Assembly (NCBI RefSeq): GCF_033001325.1
Contig: NZ_CP133111.1
Location: 2,232,001 to 2,296,000 of the forward strand
Reading direction: 5' to 3'
Source: Rhodopseudomonas sp. BAL398
Lineage (GTDB): Bacteria > Pseudomonadota > Alphaproteobacteria > Rhizobiales > Xanthobacteraceae
DNA: 64,000 nucleotides
Part shown: piece after piece, positions 1 to 8,199 of the stretch
Layout of the letters: each line of letters opens with the position of its first letter
Position numbering within the stretch: the stretch's first letter is position 1
Translations under genes and position numbers: made by a program
The notes under the pieces: model-generated
What the model was told of the DNA's origin: nothing
Databases searched by the model: none
Seen by the model: the letters and a program-made list of their open reading frames with translations, nothing else

Positions 1-479
1 GCGTCGGCGGTCTGCCCGGCCGGCGGCGCGCCCGGCTTGTCGGCGTAGTCGTCTTTCCAGTGGCCCTGCTTCTTCAGCGCGTCGGCGACGTCCTTGGGCA
101 TGTATTTTTCGTCATGCTTGGCCAGCACGGTGTCGGCCTCGAACACGCCGGCGGAATCCAGCGCGCCCTCGGCGATCACGCCCTGCCCCTCGCGGAACAG
201 ATCGGGCAGGATGCCCTTGAATTTCACCGGCAGAGTGGCGCCGCCATCGGACACTTTGAACGCCACCGCCAGATCGGCGCCGCGCTGCACCGAGCCCTGC
301 TCGACCACGCCGCCGAGCCGAAACCGCTTGCCGGGGCCGATATGTTTTTCCGCCGCCATCGTCGGGGTCGAGAAGAACACGATCGAGTCGCGCATCGCGT
401 TCAGCACCAGCGCCGCCGCGATTGCGAGCACGAGACCCGCGCCTCCGATCATCGTCAACCGTCGCTGTTTCCTGGTCAT
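1..479 (-). CDS. ccmE: Cytochrome c maturation heme chaperone CcmE (3' end beyond the left edge)
   Basis: CcmE takes heme from CcmC/D in the periplasm, binds it covalently and passes it to the CcmF/H lyase. The reading starts at an ATG at 479 ([10 protein letters not shown]). An N-terminal membrane anchor spans about residues 10-28. An OB-fold-like beta region follows, and then the family signature [10 protein letters not shown], whose His is the heme-attachment residue and whose Tyr is also conserved. About 159 residues are visible, so only a short C-terminal tail is missing. It lies 26 bp downstream of ccmI on the same strand, the usual cycH-cycJ order in rhizobia. The product is well supported. 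Confidence 0.96.
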   Translation of the reverse strand, partial: MTRKQRRLTMIGGAGLVLAIAAALVLNAMRDSIVFFSTPTMAAEKHIGPGKRFRLGGVVEQGSVQRGADLAVAFKVSDGGATLPVKFKGILPDLFREGQGVIAEGALDSAGVFEADTVLAKHDEKYMPKDVADALKKQGHWKDDYADKPGAPPAGQTAD

Positions 480-505
480 GCCAACCTATCAGTGTTGAGT
501 GGGGC

Positions 506-1609
506 TCAGCCGTCGAGCCCGAGATCCTTCAGCCCGTCATTGAGCCGCCGCAATGTGTCAGCATTGCCGCCGACCGCCTGGCGGGCCTGGGTTCGCGCGT
601 CCTTGGCCTTGTCGGCGTCGCCCAGCACCATATAGGCACGGACCAGCCGCAGCCATCCCTCGACGTCGTCGCCATTCTGCTTCAGCCGGCTCGCCAGCCG
701 GTCGACCATGCCGCGAATCATGGCGTTGCGGTCGGCCGGGGTCATGTCCTTGGCGGCGGCGACCTTGTCGTCCGGCAGCGCCGGCACCGCGACGCCGCCG
801 ACGCGGGCCAAGGCGGCCTGCAGCATCGGCCGCCACGGCGCATCCGCCGGCGCCTTCTCCAGCAAGGCGCGCCAGATCGTGGCGGCGTCCTTGGGCCGGC
901 CGTCCTGTTCGGCGGCAAGCCCCAGGAAATAATGCGACTTGACCTCGTCGGCGTTCAACGTCAGCGCCTTTTCGAACTCGGTCTTGGCCTCGTCGGTGAC
1001 CACGCCGCCGGCCGCCATCGTGATCATCTCGCCGAGATCGGCGCGGCGCTGCGCGGTATCCCCCGCATAGGTGATGGCGTTGCGATAGGACCGCACCGCG
1101 TCGTCGAACCGGCCGAGTTTGGCCTGCACCGGCGCCAGCACCGCCCAGCCGCGGCCATCAGTCGGGGTCTTTTCCAGATGGGCCTCGACCTGCTCAACCA
1201 GATTTTCCAGCGGCTGCGAGGTTGGCGGCGCCTGGGCCCGCTGCGCCAGCGGCGCGTCATCAAGTCGCGGCGAGCCGAGCGGAAGATAGAACGCCACCGC
1301 CAGCGCCGGCAGTCCGACCAGCGCGATCACCGCCACCGCGCGGCGCAATCCCTTGCGCGACGAGGTCGGCGGCGCACGTTCGGAATCGGCGCTCGCGAGC
1401 AGCCGACGGCTGATTTCGACCCGCGCCGCGGCGGCCTCGGGCGCCGCGATCAGGCCAGCGGCGCTGTCACGGTCGATCTCGGCAAGCTGATCCTTATAGA
1501 CATTGGCCTCGGAGCCCTGGCGCGATCGACGCCCGCCACGTGCCAGTGGCCACAGCACGGCAAAGGCCGCAGCAGCCGTCATCATCGCGAACACAAACCA
1601 CAGCGTCAT
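506..1609 (-). CDS. ccmI: Cytochrome c biogenesis protein CcmI (CycH)
   Basis: CcmI is the apocytochrome c chaperone of the system I maturation complex. It is anchored in the inner membrane and presents apocytochrome C-termini to the CcmF/H lyase. The 367-residue product begins MTLWFVFAMM and has a first membrane helix. A short cytoplasmic loop follows, containing the typical VYKDQLAEIDRD segment. A second helix sits near residues 90-110, and TPR-like helical repeats fill roughly residues 130-330. Length and topology match the family. It precedes ccmE in an apparent ccmI-ccmE operon that continues off the left edge. Confidence 0.94.
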   Translation of the reverse strand: MTLWFVFAMMTAAAAFAVLWPLARGGRRSRQGSEANVYKDQLAEIDRDSAAGLIAAPEAAAARVEISRRLLASADSERAPPTSSRKGLRRAVAVIALVGLPALAVAFYLPLGSPRLDDAPLAQRAQAPPTSQPLENLVEQVEAHLEKTPTDGRGWAVLAPVQAKLGRFDDAVRSYRNAITYAGDTAQRRADLGEMITMAAGGVVTDEAKTEFEKALTLNADEVKSHYFLGLAAEQDGRPKDAATIWRALLEKAPADAPWRPMLQAALARVGGVAVPALPDDKVAAAKDMTPADRNAMIRGMVDRLASRLKQNGDDVEGWLRLVRAYMVLGDADKAKDARTQARQAVGGNADTLRRLNDGLKDLGLDG

Positions 1610-1742
1610 TCAAAGAGATTCCGGTGACAACGTCGGCGCAAGGCGCATCAATGGGCGGCGCCCAGGCCCGGTTACATGGCCGGAACGCAGCCGCCATTGT
1701 CAATGGCCGTACACCGCCACGGCGATCAAATCTTGATATGAA

Positions 1743-3158
1743 TCAAGGGCGCGATCCGCCGGCGCGGACCGGCTTGCGCTCCACCACGACCATCGCGCTC
1801 TCGGCCGCCCGGCTCATCAGCGAGGCATAATCCTGGCCGAACAGCAATTCGCAGAACCGGATCGCGGTCTGCGCCTGCATCTGCCGGAACGGCTTCACCC
1901 TGGCATCGGCGCCGCGCAGCGACTGCACTAGGGATTCGGTCGATTTCTCGACATATTGCTGCAGGTCCGAATAGGTCCGCAGCGTCACCTCGTTGATCGC
2001 CAATTCGCTGGCGTAATTGCGGCACACCGCGACGAAATCGATCAGCCCCACGGCCTCGTCGATTTCCAGCTGGTCGAGCCTGGCCCCGGTGGCGATGTCC
2101 TTGTCGGGACGCTGCCGCAGCAGCCGCCGGACCCGGCCGGGAACGCTCTCGATCTCCGATTTGAGCGAATTCGAGATGTCGACCCGGATCGACGACAATT
2201 GCTTGCCCCAGGGCGAGTCGTTGCGCAGGTCGAGTTCGGTGCGCAGCCCCCGCACCCCGTCATGGATGGTCTTGAGGTGCTCGGAGACATTGAGGAATTG
2301 GCCGCGCTTGATTTCGCTGCGCAACATGCCGGCGGCCTGGGCGAGGTCGCGGATTGCCATCGTCACGGCGACGCCATAGGGGGTGGCGGCCACTTTGATT
2401 TCGTCGTCGGAACCGGCGACCTTGAGCGCCAGCCGGATGATCTGCCAGGGCGAGCTCAAATTCTGCATGACCAGCGACAGCGCAAACGGCAGCAGCACCG
2501 GCGTCTGCAGCGCCGGGACGTTCAGCGCCGCGATCGTCGAATTGACCTGGGACTCGCCGAACACCCTCAGATTATTGTTGAGCTTGCCGTTGAAAGTGTC
2601 GAGCGCATCACGGTTCTTGAGCACCGCGCCAAGCGGCACCAGATCCTCGACCACGGCCGGCGAACCGACCCGCGACAGCGCGCGCTGGCGGTCCACGCCG
2701 GGTTCGGGATTGGCGATCTTGGTGATCGCATCGGCGGCCGCGGCCTGCAACTTACGCACCAGATTGTGGATTTCGGTTGAACGGCTGGCGCCGCGCAAGC
2801 CGGCCAGCCCGGCTTCGAATTCAGCCACCTGCTGCGGGATGCCGTCGCGCACCAGCCATTGCCAGATCGGCATCAGCGAGGCGCGCCGGATCTGGCCCGG
2901 CCGGGGCGTCTGATCTTGCTCGACCAGGAACGGTTCCAGCACGCGGAAGGCGAGCCGCGCCGGGTCGTCGGTGCGGGGTGGAACGTCGTCTTCGGAACCG
3001 CGGACGATCTTGCGCAGTTCCCCGAGCACAAAATTGGCGACCGCCAGATCCTCGCCGCGTTCGATCGCGCGCTCGAACTCCCGCATCAGCAGCGCCTTTG
3101 ACTGAGGCGGAAGCTGCGCGAGGTACTCCCTCAGCCGCTCGATCGATGTCTGGCTCAT
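1743..3158 (-). CDS. Conserved hypothetical protein, 471 aa, no recognised domain
   Basis: I do not recognise a characterised family. The ATG at 3158 (MSQTSIERLREYLAQL) was preferred over the far upstream start at 3299, because the upstream extension is Arg/Cys-rich and looks like untranslated leader. The N-terminus is helical and acidic. The centre and C-terminus look mostly alpha-helical, with coiled-coil-like stretches around residues 280-440. No signal peptide or clear membrane span is seen. Codon use matches its neighbours, so it looks like a native chromosomal gene. It stands alone between ccmI and a lipoprotein gene. Confidence 0.8.
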   Translation of the reverse strand: MSQTSIERLREYLAQLPPQSKALLMREFERAIERGEDLAVANFVLGELRKIVRGSEDDVPPRTDDPARLAFRVLEPFLVEQDQTPRPGQIRRASLMPIWQWLVRDGIPQQVAEFEAGLAGLRGASRSTEIHNLVRKLQAAAADAITKIANPEPGVDRQRALSRVGSPAVVEDLVPLGAVLKNRDALDTFNGKLNNNLRVFGESQVNSTIAALNVPALQTPVLLPFALSLVMQNLSSPWQIIRLALKVAGSDDEIKVAATPYGVAVTMAIRDLAQAAGMLRSEIKRGQFLNVSEHLKTIHDGVRGLRTELDLRNDSPWGKQLSSIRVDISNSLKSEIESVPGRVRRLLRQRPDKDIATGARLDQLEIDEAVGLIDFVAVCRNYASELAINEVTLRTYSDLQQYVEKSTESLVQSLRGADARVKPFRQMQAQTAIRFCELLFGQDYASLMSRAAESAMVVVERKPVRAGGSRP

Positions 3159-3373
3159 ACGCCCAAATCTGCACGCTTTGTCCGCGCGCCGGCCGCATCT
3201 TGTGCGATTGCCACGCCACGGCGTTAGCCCAATCGATAGCAGAGACGGTGTTAAGAAGGGGTTGAAGCCGGCGCTAAAATGATCGCGACCGAGATCCAAA
3301 CAGCCTCAGCTTGTTCCCGCAAACGACTGGTTCCGCTTGGGTTTTCGGCCAACCTGGGAAGATCGCGGTTGCG

Positions 3374-3841
3374 CTAGCCGGCCGCCGTCCAGGGACCGTC
3401 GTCGCTGCGGCAGGCGGTGCCGCGGGCGATTTCGAGGCGGCCCTCGATGGTCACCGTATGGGAAAAGCCGCGGCAGGTCGCGCCCTGCTTGGCATAGGCC
3501 GGACCCGGAACGATGTTGCCGAACCGGCCCGAGGCCGGATTGCGCCACGGCACCGGAGCGCCGGACGCGCCGGTATCGAGCGCGGCGAGTTCGGCCTGAA
3601 GCGCCAGCCGGCGGTCCTCGTCATCCAGCAAGGCCCCGATCTTGGCGTCGATCAGCCCGCCCATCGCGGCATTATTGACCGCTGCGGCAGCGCCATCCCC
3701 GGCCCGGCCGAAGCCGGTCCCGAAACCGGATCCAAGATTGCTGGCGAAGGAATCGACGCCGGTCGCAAGGCCGGTGGTGCGATCGCAGCCGGCCAGCGCC
3801 AATGCGCCTAACATCAAAAGCAGTGCCGATGGCTTGATCAT
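3374..3841 (-). CDS. Small lipoprotein, surface-antigen-like
   Basis: This is a 155-residue lipoprotein with start MIKPSALLLMLGALALAGC. A basic N-terminus, a hydrophobic core and the lipobox LAGC predict signal peptidase II processing at Cys19. A Gly/Ala-rich stretch around residues 30-60 resembles a glycine zipper. The C-terminal part, with a WRNPASG segment and CRGFSHTVTIEG, resembles the 17-kDa antigen / RT0821-type outer-membrane protein families. The start at 3841 places the signal peptide at the N-terminus; the in-frame ATG at 3886 would bury it. The role is unknown. Confidence 0.78.
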   Translation of the reverse strand: MIKPSALLLMLGALALAGCDRTTGLATGVDSFASNLGSGFGTGFGRAGDGAAAAVNNAAMGGLIDAKIGALLDDEDRRLALQAELAALDTGASGAPVPWRNPASGRFGNIVPGPAYAKQGATCRGFSHTVTIEGRLEIARGTACRSDDGPWTAAG

Positions 3842-3933
3842 AGTGTCCCGTAGCTGTCCCAGCGCAGAGTGAAGATCACACATCATGCTTTAGGTTAACA
3901 GACCGAAAAAATCGGGCGGGAACAGGGCGGCGC

Positions 3934-4180
3934 CTATGGGGAGTTGAATTCGGCCTTGTCCGCAACGACGGGCGGCGGTGATGGCTCGGGAACCGGATTC
4001 CCGGGCGCTTCGCGCCGCAAGCTGCCAGGCCACGATGGCATCCCTCGACTCGGCGACCGCCTGTTCCTGAGTTTCGCCGAATGCCGAGCAGCCCGGCAGG
4101 TTCGGAGCAAGCGCGATGAAACCCTCGTCCTCGTCACGATAGAACACGTGAGCTGGATACCGTTCTGCGCCGTTCTCGAA
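3934..4180 (-). pseudogene. HicB-like antitoxin remnant, frameshifted
   Basis: In one minus-strand frame the residues ERYPAHVFYRDEDEGF, FIALAPNLPGCSAFGETQEQ and DAIVAWQLAA are a clear HicB-family N-terminal fold. The usual C-terminal tail, GNPVPEPSPPPVVADKAEF, lies in another frame. The reading must therefore shift near 4018 in a GC-rich stretch. No in-frame ATG precedes the conserved block; only a GTG at 4147 is available, inside the conserved region. It follows the 3' part of the split hicA toxin, the usual toxin-antitoxin order. The antitoxin looks inactive. Confidence 0.75.
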
Positions 4181-4256
4181 CCGGCCTCCCCGCTCTCGTC
4201 AGGCTTCCAATATTTGTCGATCATCCGCTGCAACTGCAGAACCTGATAGGGTTTTA
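4148..4256 (-). pseudogene. 3' part of a HicA-like toxin gene split by insertion
   Basis: The minus strand just left of the element reads KPYQVLQLQRMIDKYWKPDE. This is the conserved C-terminal helix of HicA-like mRNA interferases. It joins in frame to NFQNRDGLIKP at 8200-8391 if the element and one copy of the 8-bp duplication are removed. The downstream reading runs open through the hicB region, so the original stop is uncertain and the right-hand end given here is approximate. Confidence 0.78.
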
Positions 4257-4282
4257 CGGCCTTAGGTAGCAAATGCACCAAG
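4257..4282 (+). repeat. Left terminal inverted repeat of the IS1595-type element
   Basis: This 26-bp sequence matches the reverse complement of 8174-8199 without a mismatch. It is bordered outward by the target duplication at 4249-4256. Confidence 0.95.
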
Positions 4283-4398
4283 CTAATTGGTGGCTTTAAG
4301 CTACCTTCCGCATTGCACAATGGCGGCGCCCGCTTGTTGCGGGTGACAGGGCAACCGCCAGACCGCATATTCCGTCCAATTTTTGCGGTGGGGAAAAT

Positions 4399-5106
4399 AT
4401 GGCGGGACGCACGTTATACGAACGTATTTTGCGGATTGAGCCAGGGGTATCTCTCAGCAGTTGGACTTACGACCGCATCAGCAACAACTGGGAGCGAATT
4501 GCCGCCGCATTCGTCGCGGGTGGCGGCATGACCTATCTATCTCAGATTACAGATTGGGTGTCTGTATGGGGGCCAGCTGGCGTTGGGTTCGTCGGGTTAG
4601 TCTCTGCGCTTTCGGTGTGGGTAGCTTTGGCTCTGGCGTCATCGTTGCGAGCAAAGGCTAAATTGCGCATGGCTAACACCGAAGTGATTCAAAAATGGAA
4701 GGATCAAGTAACTTCAGCTAACCCACTCGCGCCGGAGTTTCATAGAGAGCGATTGAGAATCGACGATGTCGCCCACCCAATTAGCAAGAGTATAACAGGT
4801 AAAAGATTTATTGATTGCGAATTGATTGGTCCGGCAAACTTGTTCATGTCAAGAGTAAACTTGAGCCATGTAGGATTCATCGACTGCGACGTTGTAGTAG
4901 CAAGAGAGCGCTCAATAATTCGAAATGCAACATTAATAGATAACGTCCAGATGGTCGGCGGTCAGATATGGAATTGTACATTCATCATCCCGCCTAACCT
5001 TGTTGAGACGTTCGCTAGCATGGGCGGGAAATTCGTCACTCTGACGGGAGTGTCAAAGATCGACAACCAACCGCCTCTAGACACTGCAGAAGAAAAGCGG
5101 CCGTGA
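4399..5106 (+). CDS. Cargo gene: membrane-anchored protein of unknown function, 235 aa
   Basis: The start ATG at 4399 follows a GGGGAAAAT stretch at ribosome-binding distance. The N-terminal 50 residues are soluble. One or two hydrophobic segments lie around residues 55-90 (VWGPAGVGFVGLVSAL and following). The C-terminal 120 residues contain repeating short beta-like units such as FIDCELIGPANLF and VGFIDCDVVVARE. These are reminiscent of a pentapeptide-like or right-handed beta fold, an inference only. Base composition is well below the chromosomal GC, consistent with transfer. Its 3' end overlaps the convergent DUF6471 gene by about 70 bp. Confidence 0.72.
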   Translation: MAGRTLYERILRIEPGVSLSSWTYDRISNNWERIAAAFVAGGGMTYLSQITDWVSVWGPAGVGFVGLVSALSVWVALALASSLRAKAKLRMANTEVIQKWKDQVTSANPLAPEFHRERLRIDDVAHPISKSITGKRFIDCELIGPANLFMSRVNLSHVGFIDCDVVVARERSIIRNATLIDNVQMVGGQIWNCTFIIPPNLVETFASMGGKFVTLTGVSKIDNQPPLDTAEEKRP

Positions 5107-5266
5107 AGCCGCCGCGACTGATCTTGTTGGCAATGTTGCGCTCGGTCTCAGGTGTGCCCATCGCCGTCAGCTTTTCGGCAAGTTCCCGGTAGCCGACGTT
5201 CCGCCGCTTCAATTCAGCCTTTAGCACCCCCTTGGCCCGTTTGGCCCAATCTGTAGTGTCCGGCAC
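5036..5266 (-). CDS. DUF6471 protein, HTH-like putative regulator
   Basis: This 76-residue product has the signature GYRELAEKLTAMGTPETE followed by NIANKISRGGFTAAFLLQCL, which I recognise as the DUF6471 domain. Its helical pattern resembles an XRE-like helix-turn-helix. I chose the GTG at 5266 because a GAGG motif sits about seven bases upstream and the conserved domain starts just after it. An ATG at 5317 would add a poorly conserved Ser/Met-rich leader. A 17-bp palindrome lies immediately upstream. Its 3' end overlaps the convergent cargo gene. A DNA-binding role is inferred, not shown. Confidence 0.75.
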   Translation of the reverse strand: MPDTTDWAKRAKGVLKAELKRRNVGYRELAEKLTAMGTPETERNIANKISRGGFTAAFLLQCLEAVGCRSLTLPSE

Positions 5267-5281
5267 GGAATACCTCGTATC

Positions 5282-5298
5282 TGATGATTTTATCATCA
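5282..5298. promoter_or_regulatory. Perfect palindrome upstream of the DUF6471 gene, candidate operator
   Basis: TGATGAT-TTT-ATCATCA has 7-bp arms and a 3-bp centre. It lies 15 bp upstream of the GTG start at 5266, in an AT-rich stretch suited to a promoter. It is positioned for autoregulation by the small HTH-like product. It also lies between that gene and the divergent transposase, so it could affect both. Confidence 0.45.
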
Positions 5299-5375
5299 TA
5301 TAAGATGTATTTATCATTGAAAATGGGGTGGTACCACATCATCATATCCGCGTAGACACATCGGATATGGCGACA

Positions 5376-6255
5376 ATGGCACGGCATTTCCTTCTCTCGG
5401 CAAAAGCCCGCACCCTCTCGCTCAAAGGCGATTTACGCCGCTGGCGAGAATGGGGCTTACGAGACGTTCTGCAAGCTGCGCTGGCCTGCCACGGATGGCG
5501 CTCCGGTTTGCCCGTTCTGCGGCGGCTTAGACGCCTGCAGCATCACCACGCGCCGCCGGTTCAAGTGCAAGCCTTGCCTGCGCCAGTTCTCGGTTACGAG
5601 CGGGACCATTCTCGCCTCGCGCAAAATGTCGTTTGTCGACTTGCTGGCCGCGATCTGCATCATTGTGAACGGCGCCAAGGGCATCAGCGCGTTGCAGCTC
5701 GCGCGCGATATCGACTGCCAGCCCAAGACGGCTTTCGTGCTCTCGCATAAGCTGCGCGAGGCCATGGCCTCAGAAACCAAGGACGCGATGCTGGACGGCG
5801 ACGTTGAAATCGACGGCATGTATCACAGCGGTTCGATCCGCCCCGCCAATGAGGCTGCAAACCGCGTTGACCGCCGCTTGGCTCAGCACCAGACCGGAAC
5901 GCGCCGCGTCGTCATCGCACTCCGCCAGCGCAAGGGTCGCACCATGACGTTCGTCCGCAAGACGGAAGGCGAAGGCGTCGAAATAGCCAAGCGGATCATG
6001 AAGCGGTCGGCCGTCATGCACGCCGACGAAGCCTCACATTGAGATGTGTTGCCGGCTGGCAGGTTCACCGGATCAACCATTCGCAGGCCTATTGCACTGG
6101 CGACGCCTACACCAACCAAGCCGAGTCGTTCTTCTCTCGGCTGCGACCGTCGCCTTGACAACGGCGCGCTGGCGCATCGCGTGGTCGGGCTGGCGATGGC
6201 GCACGGGGTGTCGCGGCAGTGGAAGGGGTATTGGCAGAGGGGTCTAAGCCGCTAA
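5376..6255 (+). pseudogene. IS1595-family (ISXO2-like) transposase, frameshifted and internally deleted
   Basis: The start MARHFLLSAKARTLSLK is in one frame and the reading must shift near 5427 to continue AIYAAGENGAYETFCKLRWP. The zinc-ribbon Cys pairs follow (CPFCGG and CKPCLRQFS), then the DDE domain: DGDVEIDGMY holds the first Asp and MHADEASH the second. A stop falls at 6040-6042. Beyond it, HRINHSQAYCTGDAYTNQAE and SFFSRLR continue in another frame. The usual ~40 residues before the terminal SRQWKGYWQR motif are missing. At least two frame breaks plus a deletion make it non-functional. Confidence 0.9.
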
Positions 6256-6633
6256 GCCGACGCCAGTCGCATATGCGATAATACGCGGGCGTGTATTGTC
6301 CGAAGAAAAAAGACCAGCAACGACCTTATGGAAAAGCCCATCAGTCACGTCAGCTTTCGCAACATAGTATCTCTTATCCACCATGTTGCCGATGTGCTTT
6401 GCGTTGGGAGTTTCAGCTTGTCGATAAACCACAGAGCTTTTGAGGGTGATAAACTCATGGACGCCCGGCTCCAGTACGCAAGCCGAGTCGTAAGGTTTGT
6501 TTTCCTTGATTGATGAGATCATTACGGACAAGCACATACCTTGCCTGCATGGATCGTTCAACAAGATGAAAAGATGCGGAGAACTGTGAAACGGAATCAA
6601 TAATGAAGCCCGCCTATACGGTACGTAGGCCAT
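6244..6633 (-). CDS. Putative toxin paired with the Panacea-type antitoxin, 129 aa
   Basis: The start ATG at 6633 lies a few bases after the stop of the Panacea gene, so the two are probably translated together. The residues SSPHLFILLNDPCRQGMCLS and the later VVYRQAETPNAKHI / FHKVVAGLFSSDNTRPRI resemble small compact toxins found next to Panacea (SocA-like) antitoxins. I cannot assign a catalytic family. The gene is AT-rich and its 3' end touches the transposase remnant. Pairing and size are the main evidence, and the toxin call is an inference. Confidence 0.6.
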   Translation of the reverse strand: MAYVPYRRASLLIPFHSSPHLFILLNDPCRQGMCLSVMISSIKENKPYDSACVLEPGVHEFITLKSSVVYRQAETPNAKHIGNMVDKRYYVAKADVTDGLFHKVVAGLFSSDNTRPRIIAYATGVGLAA

Positions 6634-6638
6634 GCATA

Positions 6639-7217
6639 CTACCCTGCCAGCAGATCCAATCTAAGTTTTCTCTCTGCGGCTATTTCCTCTGCCATTTCTC
6701 CAGGGTCTGACTTTTTCAGCTTCCGAAAAATTGTAGAGAACTCAATTGGAATAGAGGACTCACCTGGATTTTGCCACTCCGGGCAAAATCTGTGGGTCCA
6801 TTCCGCCAACTCATATTTATCGATATCCTTGAACTGCTCCCATGTATCTTCGAGAATTTTCAGGTCAGAACGGCTAAGCTCGTCCAAAGATCCCAGCGTT
6901 ACCCCTTTAGCTAAAGGAAGATCGTAACCCGCCCGATTTGATATGAAGGATGACCACTCGTTCTGACGAATGGAGCCTTTTCCGTTCATGTAATCATAGG
7001 TATTCGTATTTACCGGCCCAAACGGCATTGAAACATAACTGTCGTTCGTGATCGCATGGTCACGCCGCTCGATACTCAGGCGGTCCGCCAGGTAAACAAG
7101 CTTAGTCGCCTTGAGTATGTTAATTTTTGTGCCGAGTTTCAGCGCAAAAAAAGCCACCGCTTGGGCAGCCTTTCGCGTGTCAAACCATTCCGGTGTTTTT
7201 GGTCGATACTTTGCCAT
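6639..7217 (-). CDS. Panacea-domain (SocA/PanA-like) antitoxin
   Basis: Panacea-domain proteins act as promiscuous antitoxins for many unrelated small toxins. The 192-residue product contains the characteristic ILKATKLVYLADRLSIERRD and ITNDSYVSMPFGPVNTNTYD blocks near residues 38-80. A helical C-terminus follows, with LAEWTHRFCPEW. The start MAKYRPKTPEWFDTRKAA at 7217 fits family members; the in-frame start at 7349 adds a spurious hydrophobic leader. It precedes its putative toxin inside the IS1595-type element, where such a pair could stabilise the element. Confidence 0.85.
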   Translation of the reverse strand: MAKYRPKTPEWFDTRKAAQAVAFFALKLGTKINILKATKLVYLADRLSIERRDHAITNDSYVSMPFGPVNTNTYDYMNGKGSIRQNEWSSFISNRAGYDLPLAKGVTLGSLDELSRSDLKILEDTWEQFKDIDKYELAEWTHRFCPEWQNPGESSIPIEFSTIFRKLKKSDPGEMAEEIAAERKLRLDLLAG

Positions 7218-7511
7218 CTCACTCACGTTGCCGTCGAACCGTGGCACAAACGCACGACCCACCAAAGGCAAAGTGACGAATCGAGAAAACAAAAAGGTAC
7301 TTGCTAGTTTTACAATGAGCATTTTTGTTTTGTCAAGAGCGATAAGCACGAAAGGAGAACGTATTTAAAATTCTTGTCATCCCATTTGCGATTGGATGGC
7401 CAAGCTCTGGTGGTGATCGATAGTCGCCATAGCGCTGCGGACCGATTGCCGGACTTGGTTACAGTCCGGCAATTGCATGTTTCTGGCCGCAATCTTATAG
7501 GAGAGGTGGCA

Positions 7512-7652
7512 ATGGCAACCACCGCGTCTATGGATAAGCTGTTCTTGCATATTGAATTGGCGATGCAACATGCGCGCGGGCTCCAGCACAAGCACCTGAT
7601 CTATCTGCTTTCCATGGCTGTTGTTGAAGCCGCAGAGATATCTGCAGCGTGA
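7512..7652 (+). CDS. Small ORF of 46 aa inside the IS1595-type element
   Basis: ATG at 7512 is preceded by AGGAGAGGTGGCA, a strong ribosome-binding site, which decides this start over the longer frame beginning at 7374. The product, MATTASMDKLFLHIELAMQ onward, is predicted to be largely helical and ends EISAA. No family is recognised. The 294 bp upstream, 7218-7511, holds nothing else I can identify. Confidence 0.5.
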   Translation: MATTASMDKLFLHIELAMQHARGLQHKHLIYLLSMAVVEAAEISAA

Positions 7653-7681
7653 TCTTGGGCGATCTGACAGTTTCCCGAGAG

Positions 7682-8131
7682 TCAGGTGTTGGCGCTCGGG
7701 GCGAACGCCCATTTAGCGGAGGCGCGGTCACCAGCCTTGCAAACGGCTCCGCGCCTATTGAGCAGGTGGGTTAGGTTCGCCCGCGCGCACCGCGCTAAAG
7801 CCGGAAGGCAATCCCCGCCGCCCCCCTTCGCCTCGACAATGGCGCGGGCAATCTCTTGATTCGACATAGGCCGCCCCTCAGCCCGCCTCAGATCGTCCAG
7901 AATGAGCCGGTTCAACTCCCCGCCGCCGAACAGCTTGACGTTCCGCAGCCGCTTGGGAGGCACTGTATCGGCCCTGTAATCCGGGTCTAGAATCCATAGG
8001 GCCGCGTCTAGGTGGGATAGCTGCTTTTCCCGGTCAGGGATGCCTTGCTTGAATTTCTCGACCTCCCCGGCCAATGTGGCGCGGCGATCCTTTAAGGCGT
8101 GGATAGCGTAGCGGTTTCCGTTCTCTGTCAT
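7682..8131 (-). CDS. Cargo gene: hypothetical protein with coiled-coil N-terminus, 149 aa
   Basis: The start MTENGNRYAIHALKDRRATL leads into a charged helical segment (residues 10-50) that looks coiled-coil. A central PPKRLRNVKLFGGGELNRLI segment follows, then MSNQEIARAIVEAKGG, which resembles a small winged-helix domain. No characterised family is recognised. It is the cargo gene nearest the right end of the element, about 40 bp inside the inverted repeat. GC content is closer to chromosomal than in the toxin-antitoxin pair. Confidence 0.7.
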   Translation of the reverse strand: MTENGNRYAIHALKDRRATLAGEVEKFKQGIPDREKQLSHLDAALWILDPDYRADTVPPKRLRNVKLFGGGELNRLILDDLRRAEGRPMSNQEIARAIVEAKGGGGDCLPALARCARANLTHLLNRRGAVCKAGDRASAKWAFAPSANT

Positions 8132-8173
8132 GCGGACAGAGTGGCAAAATCAGCGCAAATCGGCCAGAATCCC

Positions 8174-8199
8174 CTTGGTGCATTTGCTACCTAAGGCCG
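8174..8199 (-). repeat. Right terminal inverted repeat of the IS1595-type element
   Basis: This is the exact reverse complement of 4257-4282. It is followed outward by the GGGTTTTA copy at 8200-8207. The TAG that now ends the split hicA reading lies inside this repeat. Confidence 0.95.

Larger units (their letters stand above)
4257..8199. mobile_element. 3.94-kb IS1595-family (ISXO2-like) element with cargo genes
   Basis: The 26-bp ends at 4257-4282 and 8174-8199 are perfect inverted repeats, both reading inward CGGCCTTAGG then TAGCAAATGCACCAAG. They are flanked by an identical 8-bp direct repeat, GGGTTTTA, at 4249-4256 and 8200-8207. Inside lies a decayed IS1595-type transposase; 8-bp duplications are typical of that family. 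The cargo includes a membrane protein, a DUF6471 protein, a Panacea-type toxin-antitoxin pair and two unknown genes. Several cargo genes are visibly more AT-rich than the surrounding chromosome. The element interrupts a hicA gene. Its transposase appears dead, so further movement would need help in trans. Confidence 0.93.
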
